Assembly (NCBI GenBank): GCA_023461275.1
Contig: JAEYMI010000071.1
Location: 1 to 64,000, forward strand
Length of the DNA: 64,000 bases
From: Actinomycetes bacterium
GTDB taxonomy: Bacteria; Actinomycetota; Actinomycetes; Mycobacteriales; Mycobacteriaceae
Direction of reading: 5' to 3'
The notes under the pieces were generated by a model. That model saw only the letters and a program-made list of their open reading frames with translations, was not told the DNA's origin and searched no databases. The first letter of the stretch is position 1. Every line of letters begins with the position of its first letter. Below, piece after piece: positions 1-8,536 of this stretch. The position numbers were made by a program, and so were the translations under genes.

Positions 1-1
1 C

Positions 2-157
2 CGCTTCACCCCCGCACCCCAACCCCCACCACCCCACAACACCAGCACCACCCCCGAACCCACCCGCACACAACCCCGGGTGGCAGCCAAACACGCCCGC
101 CGACACCAAGAACGCGAACGCAACCGCGCCAGACGAGAAGCAGCAGAAGGAAACTGA
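2..157 (+). CDS. C-terminal fragment of an unidentified protein (possibly HNH/DUF222 family)
   Basis: An open frame enters from the left edge and ends at the TGA at 155-157. The visible 51 residues are a Pro/Thr-rich stretch followed by a charged Arg/Glu-rich tail (ERERNRARREAAEGN). Such low-complexity tails end many actinobacterial DUF222/13E12-type HNH endonucleases, but no catalytic part is inside the window, so the family is a guess. It converges on the minus-strand GntR gene 9 bases away. The frame could also be chance coding in GC-rich DNA. Confidence 0.35.
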   Translation, partial: RFTPAPQPPPPHNTSTTPEPTRTQPRVAAKHARRHQERERNRARREAAEGN

Positions 158-166
158 CAGAGAACG

Positions 167-913
167 CTAGTCGAGAAATCCGTGCAGCAGCGTCGCGGTC
201 CCCTCGATGTGGGCGCGCATCGCGTCGGCGGCACGCTCGGGGTGGCCGGTCAGGATGGCGATCAGGATGGCCTCGTGCTGTTCTTCGGAATGCTCGATGT
301 TCCGGTCCAACAATGGAATTCGGTCGAGGAGCCGATTGATCTGCATGCGATTGTCGGCGACGAGGGTGACCAGCGTCGGTGCGCCGGCCGCCTCGGCGAT
401 CGCCAGGTGCAGTCGCGAATCGAGGCGTCGATACTCCTCGGTGCCCGCATCGCGCATGTCCTCCAGACGAGACCACAGCGCTTCGCGTTCGGTCGCCGAG
501 AACGTCCGGGTTGCCGCCATCGCCGCGGCCCCGACCTCCAAGATCTCCCGGACCCGCAGCGCATCGTCGATCTCGGCGCGGGTGATCGGCGACGCCGACT
601 CGTCGGTCGCCGAGCCCAGTTCGACGCCGGTTGCGTTGGGCGGCAACGTATCAGCCAGAAATGTCCCGCCATAGCGTCCGCGCCGCGACACCAGGAACCC
701 CGCATCGGCAAGCGACCGGATCGCCTCACGCACCGTGTCGCGGCTGACACCGAGCCGCACCGCCAGCTCGCGCTCCGGCGGCAGCGACTCCCCCGCCACG
801 AAGACACCGAGCCGGATCAGCTGCAGCAGCCGCCCGACCGTCTCCTCGAAGGCGTTCGCCGGCCGGACAGGCCCGAGCAGCGCGTCGGCGAGGTCGTCGG
901 ATCCGGTACTCAT
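167..913 (-). CDS. FadR-type GntR transcriptional regulator (FCD domain)
   Basis: A 248-residue DNA-binding repressor. An N-terminal winged helix (about residues 20-90, with PPERELAVRLGVSRDTVREA as the recognition region) is followed by an all-helical FCD ligand-binding domain (about 110-240) containing R-x-x-L-E and H-x-x-I-A-type metal/ligand positions. It is the last gene of the minus-strand operon that starts with the glutamine-synthetase-like gene, 16 bases behind the SDR gene. It therefore probably controls that operon and the divergent permease, likely from the gap at 5207-5376. The effector would be a pathway intermediate; that part is inference. Confidence 0.88.
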   Translation of the reverse strand: MSTGSDDLADALLGPVRPANAFEETVGRLLQLIRLGVFVAGESLPPERELAVRLGVSRDTVREAIRSLADAGFLVSRRGRYGGTFLADTLPPNATGVELGSATDESASPITRAEIDDALRVREILEVGAAAMAATRTFSATEREALWSRLEDMRDAGTEEYRRLDSRLHLAIAEAAGAPTLVTLVADNRMQINRLLDRIPLLDRNIEHSEEQHEAILIAILTGHPERAADAMRAHIEGTATLLHGFLD

Positions 914-929
914 CGCGGCCCTGACATCT

Positions 930-1712
930 CTAGAGCGGCGTCACATACGCCGAGCTGATCCCACCGTCGACGAGGAACGTTGACGCGGTGATGAACGACG
1001 CGTCGTCGCTGGCGAGGAAAGCGACTGCGGCGGCGAGTTCTTCGGGTTCGGCGAACCGGCCGACCGGCACGTGGACCAGTCGCCGCGCGGCCCGCTCCGG
1101 GTCCTTGGCGAACAGTTCCTTGAGCAACGGCGTGTTCACCGGCCCCGGACACAGCGCGTTGACCCGAATCCCCTGCCGCGCGTACTGAACTCCGAGTTCC
1201 CGCGACATCGCGAGCACCCCGCCTTTCGACGCGGTATAGGAGATCTGCGAGGTCGCCGAGCCCATCACCGCGACGAAGGACGCGGTGTTGATGATCGACC
1301 CCCGACCGGCCGGCGTCATGTGCCGCAGCGCGGCGCGGCACGAGAAGTAGACCGACGTCAGGTTCACCCGCTGCACCCGATCCCAGGCGTCGAATCCGGT
1401 GACCTCGATCAGGTCGTCGTCGGGCGGTGAGATGCCGGCGTTGTTGAAGGCGATGTCGACCGAACCGAAATGCTCTGCGGCCGAGTCGAACAGCGCATTC
1501 ACCTGCGCTTCGTCGGAGACATCAACAGACACGAAGAGCCCGTCGAGTTCGTCGGCGGCCGCCTTGCCCGCCACCGGGTCGACGTCGCCGATCACGATCT
1601 TGGCCCCTTCGGCATGCATCCGCCGCGCCGAGGCCAGGCCGATGCCGCTGCCGCCGCCGGTGATGACCGCGACGCGGCCGCCCAGTCGCGCGGTGAGATC
1701 GATGGTGGTCAT
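930..1712 (-). CDS. Short-chain dehydrogenase/reductase (SDR)
   Basis: A 260-residue classical SDR. It has the cofactor loop TGGGSGIG (residues 18-25), an NNAG motif (90-93), Ser145 and the Y159-x-x-x-K163 catalytic pair. An Asp following strand 2 (GDVD) suggests NAD preference. The start codon overlaps the aldehyde dehydrogenase stop by 4 bases (ATGA), so the two are translationally coupled. In this operon the likely job is oxidation of the alcohol end of a gamma-glutamylated amino alcohol to the aldehyde used by the next enzyme. Annotation pipelines would call it 3-oxoacyl-ACP reductase-like; context argues against that. Confidence 0.9.
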   Translation of the reverse strand: MTTIDLTARLGGRVAVITGGGSGIGLASARRMHAEGAKIVIGDVDPVAGKAAADELDGLFVSVDVSDEAQVNALFDSAAEHFGSVDIAFNNAGISPPDDDLIEVTGFDAWDRVQRVNLTSVYFSCRAALRHMTPAGRGSIINTASFVAVMGSATSQISYTASKGGVLAMSRELGVQYARQGIRVNALCPGPVNTPLLKELFAKDPERAARRLVHVPVGRFAEPEELAAAVAFLASDDASFITASTFLVDGGISSAYVTPL

Positions 1713-3094
1713 GAATCCCCTTCCGGTGCCGCCATATCGGAGATGGCGATGAATACGTTCTTGGTCTCGGTGAACTCGAACGGGGCGTCGGGGCCGAGTT
1801 CGCGGCCGATGCCGGACTGTTTGAATCCGCCGAACGGCGTGGTGAATCGCACCGACGAATGCGAATTGACCGACAGATTGCCACCGGCCACCGCCCGCGA
1901 CACCCGCAGTGCACGCGAGAGGTTCTCGGTCCAGATCGAACCCGACAGTCCGTAATCGGTGTTGTTGGCCAATGCGATCGCGTCGGCCTCGTCGTCGAAC
2001 GGCAGCACGGTGACCACCGGACCGAAGATCTCCTCGATCACCGTGCGATCATCTCGTGCCGGGGTGAGCACCGTGGGCGGAAACCAGAAGCCGGGACCGT
2101 CGGGTGCGCTGCCGCGGAAGGCAATCGGTGAGTCGTCGGTGACATACGAGCTCACCTTGTCCCAATGCGGCCGGGACACCAGCGGCCCCATCTCGGTGCC
2201 CTGCTGGCTCGGGTCACCGACGACGACGCCCGCGACGGCCGGTTCGAGGAGTTCCATGAACTTGTCATAGACGTTGCGCTGCACCAGGATACGGCTACGC
2301 GCGCAGCAGTCCTGACCGGCGTTGTCAAAGACTCCGTAGGGTGCGGTGGCCGCGGCACGCTCGAGGTCGCAGTCGTCGAAGACGATGTTGGCGCTCTTGC
2401 CGCCGAGTTCGAGCGTCACCTTCTTGACCGTCGACGCGGCCTGGGTCATCACCCGTTTGCCGGTCGCGGTGGACCCGGTGAAGACGATCTTTCCGATGCC
2501 AGGATGAACGAGCAGCGCCTCGCCGACCACATCGCCACGACCGGGGACTACCTGGAAAAGCCCGGCAGGAACACCGGATTCGACGGCGAGCTCGGCCAGT
2601 CGCATGGTCGTCAGTGGGGTCCATTCCGCCGGCTTGACGATGACCGCGTTCCCCGCCGCCAACGCGGGTGCGAATCCCCAGGCGGCAATCGTCATCGGGA
2701 AGTTCCATGGGGTGATCACCCCGATCACTCCGATCGGTTCGGCGAAGGTGATGTCGATCCCGCCGGCCACCGGGATCTGCTTGCCGATCAACCGTTCCGG
2801 CGCGGCGGCGTAGTAGGTCAGAACGTCGGCGACGTGGTCGGCCTCCCATAGCGCCTGACTGATCGGATGCCCGGAGTTGCGGACCTCGAGCTCGGCGAGT
2901 TCAGTACGGTGCGCCGAGACCGTTGCCGCGAAGTCACGCAGCGCCGCCGCGCGCGCCGCCGGAGCCAGTGCGGCCCAGCGCCGTTGAGCCGATTGCGCCG
3001 AAGCAACCGCAGCGTCCACCGCGGCGCCGTCGTGGAGCTCGACGGAGTCGAACACCTCTCCGGTCGCCGGATTGACCAGCTCGATCGCACTCAC
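1709..3094 (-). CDS. NAD(P)-dependent aldehyde dehydrogenase
   Basis: An aldehyde dehydrogenase of 461 residues from the GTG at 3094. That start overlaps the upstream stop (GTGA) and gives the usual N-terminus ELVNPATGEVFD; the frame itself is open further upstream but only inside the previous gene. It shows the P-W-N-F-P nucleotide-binding segment, the TGSTATGK loop, the catalytic Glu in LELGGKSAN and a Cys in GQDCCARSR at the nucleophile position. It probably oxidises the gamma-glutamyl aldehyde made by the neighbouring SDR to the corresponding acid. Substrate is inferred from the operon. Confidence 0.92.
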   Translation of the reverse strand: MSAIELVNPATGEVFDSVELHDGAAVDAAVASAQSAQRRWAALAPAARAAALRDFAATVSAHRTELAELEVRNSGHPISQALWEADHVADVLTYYAAAPERLIGKQIPVAGGIDITFAEPIGVIGVITPWNFPMTIAAWGFAPALAAGNAVIVKPAEWTPLTTMRLAELAVESGVPAGLFQVVPGRGDVVGEALLVHPGIGKIVFTGSTATGKRVMTQAASTVKKVTLELGGKSANIVFDDCDLERAAATAPYGVFDNAGQDCCARSRILVQRNVYDKFMELLEPAVAGVVVGDPSQQGTEMGPLVSRPHWDKVSSYVTDDSPIAFRGSAPDGPGFWFPPTVLTPARDDRTVIEEIFGPVVTVLPFDDEADAIALANNTDYGLSGSIWTENLSRALRVSRAVAGGNLSVNSHSSVRFTTPFGGFKQSGIGRELGPDAPFEFTETKNVFIAISDMAAPEGDS

Positions 3095-3858
3095 CCACGC
3101 ACCTCCGCTTTCTCCCTCGATGCCATATAAGCCGACGCGGCGTCGATCATCCCCGAGAACAGCCGGAGGTCGTCGAGGCGTTCCTCCGGATGCCATTGCA
3201 CGGCAAGCACAAACCTATCCCCCGGTAGTTCGACCGCCTCGATCACACCCTCCGGGTCGCGCGCACACACCACCAACTGGTCGGCGACCCGATCGATCGC
3301 CTGGTGGTGATAGCACGCCACCTCGAGTGGCTCGTCGACCAACGTGGCGAGTCGGGTGCCGGGGGTCACGGCGATCTCGGTGGGACTGAAGATCGCATTG
3401 CCCGCGCGGTGTCGCGAATGACCGAGCACATCCGGAAGATGTTGGTGCAGTGTGCCTCCGAGTGCCACGTTGACCACTTGGGCGCCCCGGCAGATGCCCA
3501 GCACGGGCACTCCCGCATCCATCGCGGCAGTGAACAAAGCGAACTCCCAGGCGTCCCGATCGCGGGCCGGCTCATCGGTTTCCGCGTGCGGCTCATGCTG
3601 ATACGCGGCCGGGTCGACGTCCTTGCCTCCGGTCAACACCAACGCGTCGAGGCCCGCCACAATGCGGGCTGCGACGGCGTCGTCGACCGGCTGCGGCGGC
3701 AATAACGTCGCGATGCCGCCGGCCCGGGTGATGCCGTCGAGATAGACGTGCGGCAGGAAACTCGCGTGCACATCCCACACGCCGGTCTGCGCCTGCTGCA
3801 GGTAGGTGGTCAGTCCGACGATCGGCCGGCCGGGCGATTCAGAGCCGTTCAAACCCAC
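3091..3858 (-). CDS. Class I glutamine amidotransferase-like hydrolase (PuuD-type gamma-glutamyl hydrolase)
   Basis: A stand-alone GATase1-fold hydrolase of about 255 residues with nucleophile elbow GICRGAQ, a YHHQAID segment and the QWHPE His/Glu pair. PuuD relatives cut gamma-glutamyl amides to release glutamate, matching an operon that begins with a glutamine-synthetase-like ligase. The gene overlaps the end of that ligase gene. The start is uncertain: GTG at 3858 or TTG at 3852, the latter better spaced from a GAGAAGG ribosome site. The long open frame further upstream is a shadow of the ligase gene. Confidence 0.88.
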   Translation of the reverse strand: MGLNGSESPGRPIVGLTTYLQQAQTGVWDVHASFLPHVYLDGITRAGGIATLLPPQPVDDAVAARIVAGLDALVLTGGKDVDPAAYQHEPHAETDEPARDRDAWEFALFTAAMDAGVPVLGICRGAQVVNVALGGTLHQHLPDVLGHSRHRAGNAIFSPTEIAVTPGTRLATLVDEPLEVACYHHQAIDRVADQLVVCARDPEGVIEAVELPGDRFVLAVQWHPEERLDDLRLFSGMIDAASAYMASREKAEVRG

Positions 3859-5206
3859 GCACCTTCTCCCAGTCGGTGACCGCGGCGTCGAACGCGGCCA
3901 GCTCGACCCTCGCGTTGTTGAGGTAGTGGGCCACCACATCGTCACCGAAGGCCTCGGCGGCCACCGTCGACGACGAGAACAGCTCTGCCGCTTCACGTAA
4001 CGTGGTCGGCAGCCGTTGCGCGTCGGAGTTGTAGGCATTGCCGTCGGCACGTTCGGGCAACGGGAGCTCTTTGTCGATGCCGTCGAGCCCGCCGGCGATC
4101 AGCGCGGCGACCGCGAGGTACTGGTTGACGTCGCCGCCCGGTGCTCGACATTCCACGCGCATCCCCGGGCCATGCCCGACCACCCGCAGCGAGCAGGTGC
4201 GGTTGTCCATTCCCCACGCAATCGCGGTGGGAGCGAAACTACCGTCGACGAATCGCTTGTAGGAGTTGATATTCGGTGCGTAGAACAAGGTCAGTTCCCG
4301 TAGCGTCGCCTGGATTCCGGCGATGAAGTGGCCGAAGAGCGCCGACATACCGTGCTCGGCGTCGTCGTCGGCGAACACCGGTGTGCCGTCGTCACCGCGC
4401 AGCGAGATGTGGATATGACAGCTGTTGCCTTCTCTCTCATTGTATTTCGCCATGAACGTCAGACTCTGGCCGTGTTGATCGGCGATCTCTTTGGCGCCGT
4501 TCTTGTAGATCGTGTGGTTGTCGCAGGTGGTCAGGGCATGGTCGTAGCGGAACGCGATCTCCTGCTGACCGTAGTTGCATTCCCCTTTCACCCCTTCGCA
4601 ATACAGCCCCGCCCCGGCCATCCCGTTGCGGATGTCACGCAGCAGTGGTTCCATCCGTGTGGACGCCAGCATCGCGTAGTCGACGTTGTAATCGGTTGCC
4701 GGCGTGAGGTTTCGGTAGCCCTTCGCCCATGCCTCGCGGTAGGTGTCGTCGAAGACGATGAACTCCAGCTCGGTGCCGACGAAGGGCACCAGACCACGTT
4801 CGGCGAGTCGATCGATCTGGCGTCGGAGGATCGCCCGCGGCGACACGGCCACCGGCGGTCCGTCGGTGCGGGAGAGGTCGGCGATCACCAGTGCGGTACC
4901 CGGTAACCACGGGATTCGACGCAGCGTCGAGAAGTCCGGCGTCATCACCATGTCGCCGTAGCCGGTCTCCCAGCTGGAGATGGCGTAGCCGTCGACGGTG
5001 TTCATGTCGACGTCGACGGCCAGCAGATAGTTGCAGCATTCGGAGCCGTGCGCGGCGACGTCCTCGACGAACAGCCGCGCCGAAACGCGCTTGCCGGTCA
5101 GCCGGCCCTGCATGTCCGGGAATCCGACGATGACCGTGTCGATCTCGCCGGCAGCTACGAGTGCCGAGAGTTCGGGCATGGTGAGCATTCCACTGGACGC
5201 GCTCAT
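3839..5206 (-). CDS. Glutamine synthetase-like gamma-glutamyl-amine/ethanolamine ligase
   Basis: A 455-residue glutamine synthetase homologue of the GlnA3/GlnA4 class, which in Streptomyces ligates glutamate to polyamines or ethanolamine instead of ammonia. It shows the beta-grasp start (IVGFPDMQGRLTGKR), GTELEF, the NEREGNSCHIHISL metal-binding segment and RVVGHGPGMRVECR near the C-terminus. It lacks the Tyr adenylylation motif seen in glnA1. The ATG at 5206 has a good AGGAGG five bases upstream; 13 in-frame residues further upstream are not needed. It leads the operon with hydrolase, ALDH, SDR and regulator. Ethanolamine as substrate is inferred from the divergent permease. Confidence 0.88.
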   Translation of the reverse strand: MSASSGMLTMPELSALVAAGEIDTVIVGFPDMQGRLTGKRVSARLFVEDVAAHGSECCNYLLAVDVDMNTVDGYAISSWETGYGDMVMTPDFSTLRRIPWLPGTALVIADLSRTDGPPVAVSPRAILRRQIDRLAERGLVPFVGTELEFIVFDDTYREAWAKGYRNLTPATDYNVDYAMLASTRMEPLLRDIRNGMAGAGLYCEGVKGECNYGQQEIAFRYDHALTTCDNHTIYKNGAKEIADQHGQSLTFMAKYNEREGNSCHIHISLRGDDGTPVFADDDAEHGMSALFGHFIAGIQATLRELTLFYAPNINSYKRFVDGSFAPTAIAWGMDNRTCSLRVVGHGPGMRVECRAPGGDVNQYLAVAALIAGGLDGIDKELPLPERADGNAYNSDAQRLPTTLREAAELFSSSTVAAEAFGDDVVAHYLNNARVELAAFDAAVTDWEKVRGFERL

Positions 5207-5376
5207 CGATCCTCCTGGTTGGCTTCTGGTAGGCCAGTCAACCATTGACTTCCGCCACTGGCCGCTGCACCCTCCCGATTTAACCGGAATGTTTCATCTA
5301 AAGGTAGGTGAACCGACCATTGGCGTTCTAGTCTGCCTAACGACGGACAACCATGCACGCGTCAGGAGCATTACCC
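5207..5376. promoter_or_regulatory. Divergent promoter region between amine ligase operon and permease
   Basis: A 170-base gap with starts on both sides. Just upstream of the ligase gene it holds an inverted repeat TGGTTG (5216-5221) / CAACCA (5239-5244), with a shorter inverted repeat CTGG-TAGG-CCAG (5226-5237) nested inside. TGGT/ACCA half-sites fit the usual operator style of FadR-type GntR proteins, and a GntR gene closes the operon. The regulator assignment is inference. Confidence 0.5.
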
Positions 5377-6927
5377 ATGGCCGACGACACATCGACACCC
5401 GCTTCGGCAATGAAGCAATCAGGCGCCACCTATCGGCACGCCGAAGAGGGCTACTTCGAGAAACGACAGCTCAAACGCACCGCCGGCTTCTGGGGCATTT
5501 GGGGCATCGGCATCGCCGCGGTGATCTCCGGCGACTTCTCCGGATGGAACTACGGCATCGGCCAGGCCGGTTGGGGTGGTCTGGGCGTGGCGGCGCTGAT
5601 CATCATCGTGATGTATTTCGGCATGCTGTTCTCGATCGGTGAGATGTCGGCAGCGATGCCGCACACCGGCGGTGCCTACTCGTTCGCCCGCGCCGCAATG
5701 GGACCGTGGGGCGGGTTCGTCACCGGCTTCGCCGAAACCATCGAGTATGTCTTCACCACCGGCGTGGTGGTCTATTTCTCGGCCTCCTACGCCAACGCGA
5801 TCACCGACGACCTGTTCGGGCTGAGCATGCCCGCATGGGTGTGGTGGGTGATCCTCTACGCGATCTTCATCGGCCTCAACTCGTGGGGCGCGGAGGCCTC
5901 GTTCAAGTTCGCAATCATCGTCGCGGTCATCTCGATCGGCATCCTGGTGCTATTCGGCATTCTCGCGATCGCCAAGGGCGCCTTGGACTTCGGGTCGCTG
6001 TTCGACATCGACGCCGACCCGTCGAAGGCCGGATCCAGCAGCTTCCTGCCGTTCGGCGTGATGGGCGTCCTTTACGCACTTCCGTTCGCGATGTGGTTCT
6101 TCCTCGGCATCGAGGAACTTCCGCTGGCCGCCGAGGAGGCGCACGACCCGACCAAGGACATCCCGAAGGCCGGCATCTGGGGCATGATCACCCTGGTCGC
6201 CTGCGCTGCCATCGTCTTCTTCCTCAACCCAGCGGTGACCGGCAGCGCGAAACTCGGCGACTCCGACGAACCCCTGCTCGACGGCTTCCGCGCCTTCCTG
6301 CCGTCGGGGTGGGCCTCGGTGCTCTCGGCGTTCGCGCTGATCGGTCTGCTCGCCAGCCTGCAGGGCATCATGTACGCCTACGGCCGCAACCTGTACTCGT
6401 TGAGCCGGGCCGGCTACTACCCGAAAGTGCTCTCGCTCACCGGTTCTCGGCAGACGCCGTATGTCGCGCTGATCGCCGGTGCGGTCATCGGGTTCGTCGC
6501 GTTGCTGGTCATCGAGTACTGGGTGACCGGCGCGGGCGCGATCGTGCTGAACATCGCCGTGTGGGGCGCGGTGCTGGCCTACATGCTGCAGATGGCCTCG
6601 TTCGTGCTGCTGCGGCGTAAGTTCCCGAATGCCGTGCGGCCCTATAAGAGTCCGGTCGGCATCGGCGGCGCGGTGGTGGCCTTCGTGATCGCCGCCATCA
6701 CCTTTGTCGGCGTGCTGATCAACCCCGACTACCGCGCGGCGGTCTTCGCGATCCTGGTCTTCTACGTGATCGGCCTGCTGATCTTCGGTCTCTACGGCCG
6801 CCACCGGCTGGTGCTCTCCCCCGAGGAGGAGTACGCGGTGACCGGCGGACTGCACGGCTTCGACCCGGAATCCGAAGGCCTCGGCGGCACCATCGAGGAC
6901 GAGATCCTCAAGGGACACACGGACTAG
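5377..6927 (+). CDS. Amino acid/ethanolamine permease (APC superfamily, Eat-like)
   Basis: A 516-residue APC-family transporter with about 12 hydrophobic segments. After a short polar N-terminus it has YFEKRQLKRTAGFWGIWGIG and then VISGDFSGWNYGIGQAGWGG, a signature shared with the ethanolamine permease (Eat) family. The FFLGIEELPLAAEEAHDP stretch is the conserved segment between helices 6 and 7. The ATG at 5377 is preferred because AGGAG lies 9 bases upstream; an ATG at 5353 lacks one. It is divergent from the gamma-glutamyl ligase operon and probably supplies its substrate. Confidence 0.88.
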   Translation: MADDTSTPASAMKQSGATYRHAEEGYFEKRQLKRTAGFWGIWGIGIAAVISGDFSGWNYGIGQAGWGGLGVAALIIIVMYFGMLFSIGEMSAAMPHTGGAYSFARAAMGPWGGFVTGFAETIEYVFTTGVVVYFSASYANAITDDLFGLSMPAWVWWVILYAIFIGLNSWGAEASFKFAIIVAVISIGILVLFGILAIAKGALDFGSLFDIDADPSKAGSSSFLPFGVMGVLYALPFAMWFFLGIEELPLAAEEAHDPTKDIPKAGIWGMITLVACAAIVFFLNPAVTGSAKLGDSDEPLLDGFRAFLPSGWASVLSAFALIGLLASLQGIMYAYGRNLYSLSRAGYYPKVLSLTGSRQTPYVALIAGAVIGFVALLVIEYWVTGAGAIVLNIAVWGAVLAYMLQMASFVLLRRKFPNAVRPYKSPVGIGGAVVAFVIAAITFVGVLINPDYRAAVFAILVFYVIGLLIFGLYGRHRLVLSPEEEYAVTGGLHGFDPESEGLGGTIEDEILKGHTD

Positions 6928-6940
6928 TCGGTTCAGACGG

Positions 6941-7777
6941 GTGACTGTGCGTGTGCTCGTCTGGGGCGGCGAGCACATTCACGTCTCCGATCATCTCGAC
7001 GCGATTGCCGCACATCCGGAATCCGTCCTGCTGCAGATCATCTCGTGTGACGCAGAACCCCCGCAGAGCATCTGGAGCGAGGTCGACGCGGTCATCGTCG
7101 ACGGCCCTACCGACGCACACGCACGACAACTCGACGCAATCCCGGCCACGATCCCGGTCTTCGTCGAAAAGCCGCTAGGAGTGTCCGCGGCTGAGGCCGA
7201 GCGCGTTGCCGCGACGCTCTCCGCGCGACCACACGCGGTCGGCTTCTTTCTCCACCTCACCCCCGCCGTCGCCGACTGGATCACCCATAGCCACGACGCC
7301 ACCCAGATCAGCGTCCGGTTCGGACACGACGGGCGGGCACGCGGCCGTTTCGACGACACATGGCGCTGGATGATCGACCCGGCGCAGGGCGGAACCGGAT
7401 CTTTCGCCGATCTCGGCATCCACGCGATGCATCTGATCGACTTGGTCCGGCCTGATATCGATTGGGAGAGCGCCACCCTCACCCTCGTCCCGGCCATCGA
7501 CGGACTCAGCGACGCTGGCGGGACGGCCACGCTCACCGCCGACGGGTGCCAGGCGCAGATCGAGGTAACCGCCGAATCGTCAATCGGTTTCTCAGCGACG
7601 TCGACCACACCTACCGGCAGGTGGGAGGTAGACGGCGGCCCCGACGCGGCTCACGCGGTCACGGCGTTCCTCGATTGGGTGTCCGGGCGGTCGGCAACGG
7701 CGACGACCATCTCGGCCGCCGACGACGCACTGCGTGCACAACGGCGCGTCGAGTGGGTCTTGGGTATCGGCGAGTGA
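6941..7777 (+). CDS. Gfo/Idh/MocA family oxidoreductase
   Basis: A 278-residue NAD(P)-dependent oxidoreductase. It has an N-terminal Rossmann half (VLVWGGEHIHVSDHL; the usual G-x-G-x-x-G loop is degenerate), the family's EKPLG lysine motif near residue 70 and the D-L-G-I-H-A-M-H segment near 160. It is shorter than most members (about 330-390), mainly in the C-terminal sheet. The GTG start lies 13 bases after the permease stop, so co-transcription is likely. Substrate unknown; a sugar or inositol role is not supported by neighbours. Confidence 0.8.
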   Translation: MTVRVLVWGGEHIHVSDHLDAIAAHPESVLLQIISCDAEPPQSIWSEVDAVIVDGPTDAHARQLDAIPATIPVFVEKPLGVSAAEAERVAATLSARPHAVGFFLHLTPAVADWITHSHDATQISVRFGHDGRARGRFDDTWRWMIDPAQGGTGSFADLGIHAMHLIDLVRPDIDWESATLTLVPAIDGLSDAGGTATLTADGCQAQIEVTAESSIGFSATSTTPTGRWEVDGGPDAAHAVTAFLDWVSGRSATATTISAADDALRAQRRVEWVLGIGE

Positions 7778-7778
7778 G

Positions 7779-8279
7779 TCAGCGCGTCCGCAACATCGCG
7801 GTACCGGTGGCCCGGTCATGCAGTGCACGACCGTTGTGATCATTCATCAGGGCGGGCACCAAGAACACGATGAGCACCTGACGGGCCAGAGCGCGGACCA
7901 CACCCACCGCCGCAAACGGCTGCTCACCGGTCGCCTCCGCGGTGTTGCGTTCGGGCCCGTAGTCGACGCGGGCGACGCGAAGACCCAGCGCGAGCTGGCC
8001 GGGGGTGAATCCGAACAGCGTCACCGACAGCACTCCGATCACGAACCACACAGCCAGAATGGTGGTGCCGAGATTGGGTGATCCGAAGTCGGTGAACAGC
8101 AGGGACACCCCACCGGCGAGCAACCAGTCGACCAGCAGAGCCGCGACGCGTGGCCAGCCGGAACTCAGCGAGCCGGGGCCGGATTGGGGCAGACCCAGGT
8201 CCTGGCCGCGGAACTCGATGTCGGGTGTCGGTGCCCCGGCCTGCGGTCCGGACAGCCAAGAACCCAAGATGCGCGCCAT
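7779..8279 (-). CDS. RDD family membrane protein (Rv2219A-like)
   Basis: A 166-residue protein with an RDD domain: a cytosolic N-terminus, then RVAALLVDWLLAGGVSLLF, a second hydrophobic span around residue 85 and a third near the C-terminus. Start chosen at the ATG at 8279 (MARILGSWLSGP), the usual beginning of these proteins; the frame is open upstream but overlaps the glnA1 promoter. Divergent from glnA1, as in mycobacteria. Function unknown. Confidence 0.85.
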   Translation of the reverse strand: MARILGSWLSGPQAGAPTPDIEFRGQDLGLPQSGPGSLSSGWPRVAALLVDWLLAGGVSLLFTDFGSPNLGTTILAVWFVIGVLSVTLFGFTPGQLALGLRVARVDYGPERNTAEATGEQPFAAVGVVRALARQVLIVFLVPALMNDHNGRALHDRATGTAMLRTR

Positions 8280-8395
8280 GAAGCCATGGTAGGTCGTGCC
8301 TGCACTACGACAGTTGCCGCGTCCGAAACGGGGGGATGTGTCACCATTCGTGAGCAGGCCGAGTAAAAGTGGTGATGCACACGTGGCGAGTCCCG

Positions 8396-8411
8396 GTAAC
8401 ACAGGAGAAAC
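8396..8411 (+). promoter_or_regulatory. GlnR-type box upstream of glnA1
   Basis: GTAAC (8396-8400), six bases, then GAAAC (8407-8411). This is an exact match to the actinobacterial GlnR half-box pattern gTnAc-n6-GaAAc. It lies about 125 bases upstream of the glnA1 start, and a second GTAAC begins at 8429. Nitrogen control of glnA1 by GlnR is known in mycobacteria and Streptomyces. Binding here is inferred. Confidence 0.6.
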
Positions 8412-8536
8412 ACGGGCTTGACGCATGGGTAACGACATGTCCATACGTTCGATCGTGAGATCCGCTGCTGAATCTCGGTGGCGGATGGGCGCGTCAGGAA
8501 TCTGACCACCTGAGATGAAGAAGGAGTCACCGCACG

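Noticed and set aside
5207..5376. GlnR box in front of the gamma-glutamyl ligase operon
   Set aside because: A GTTTC occurs, but no correctly spaced GTnAC partner is present on either strand.
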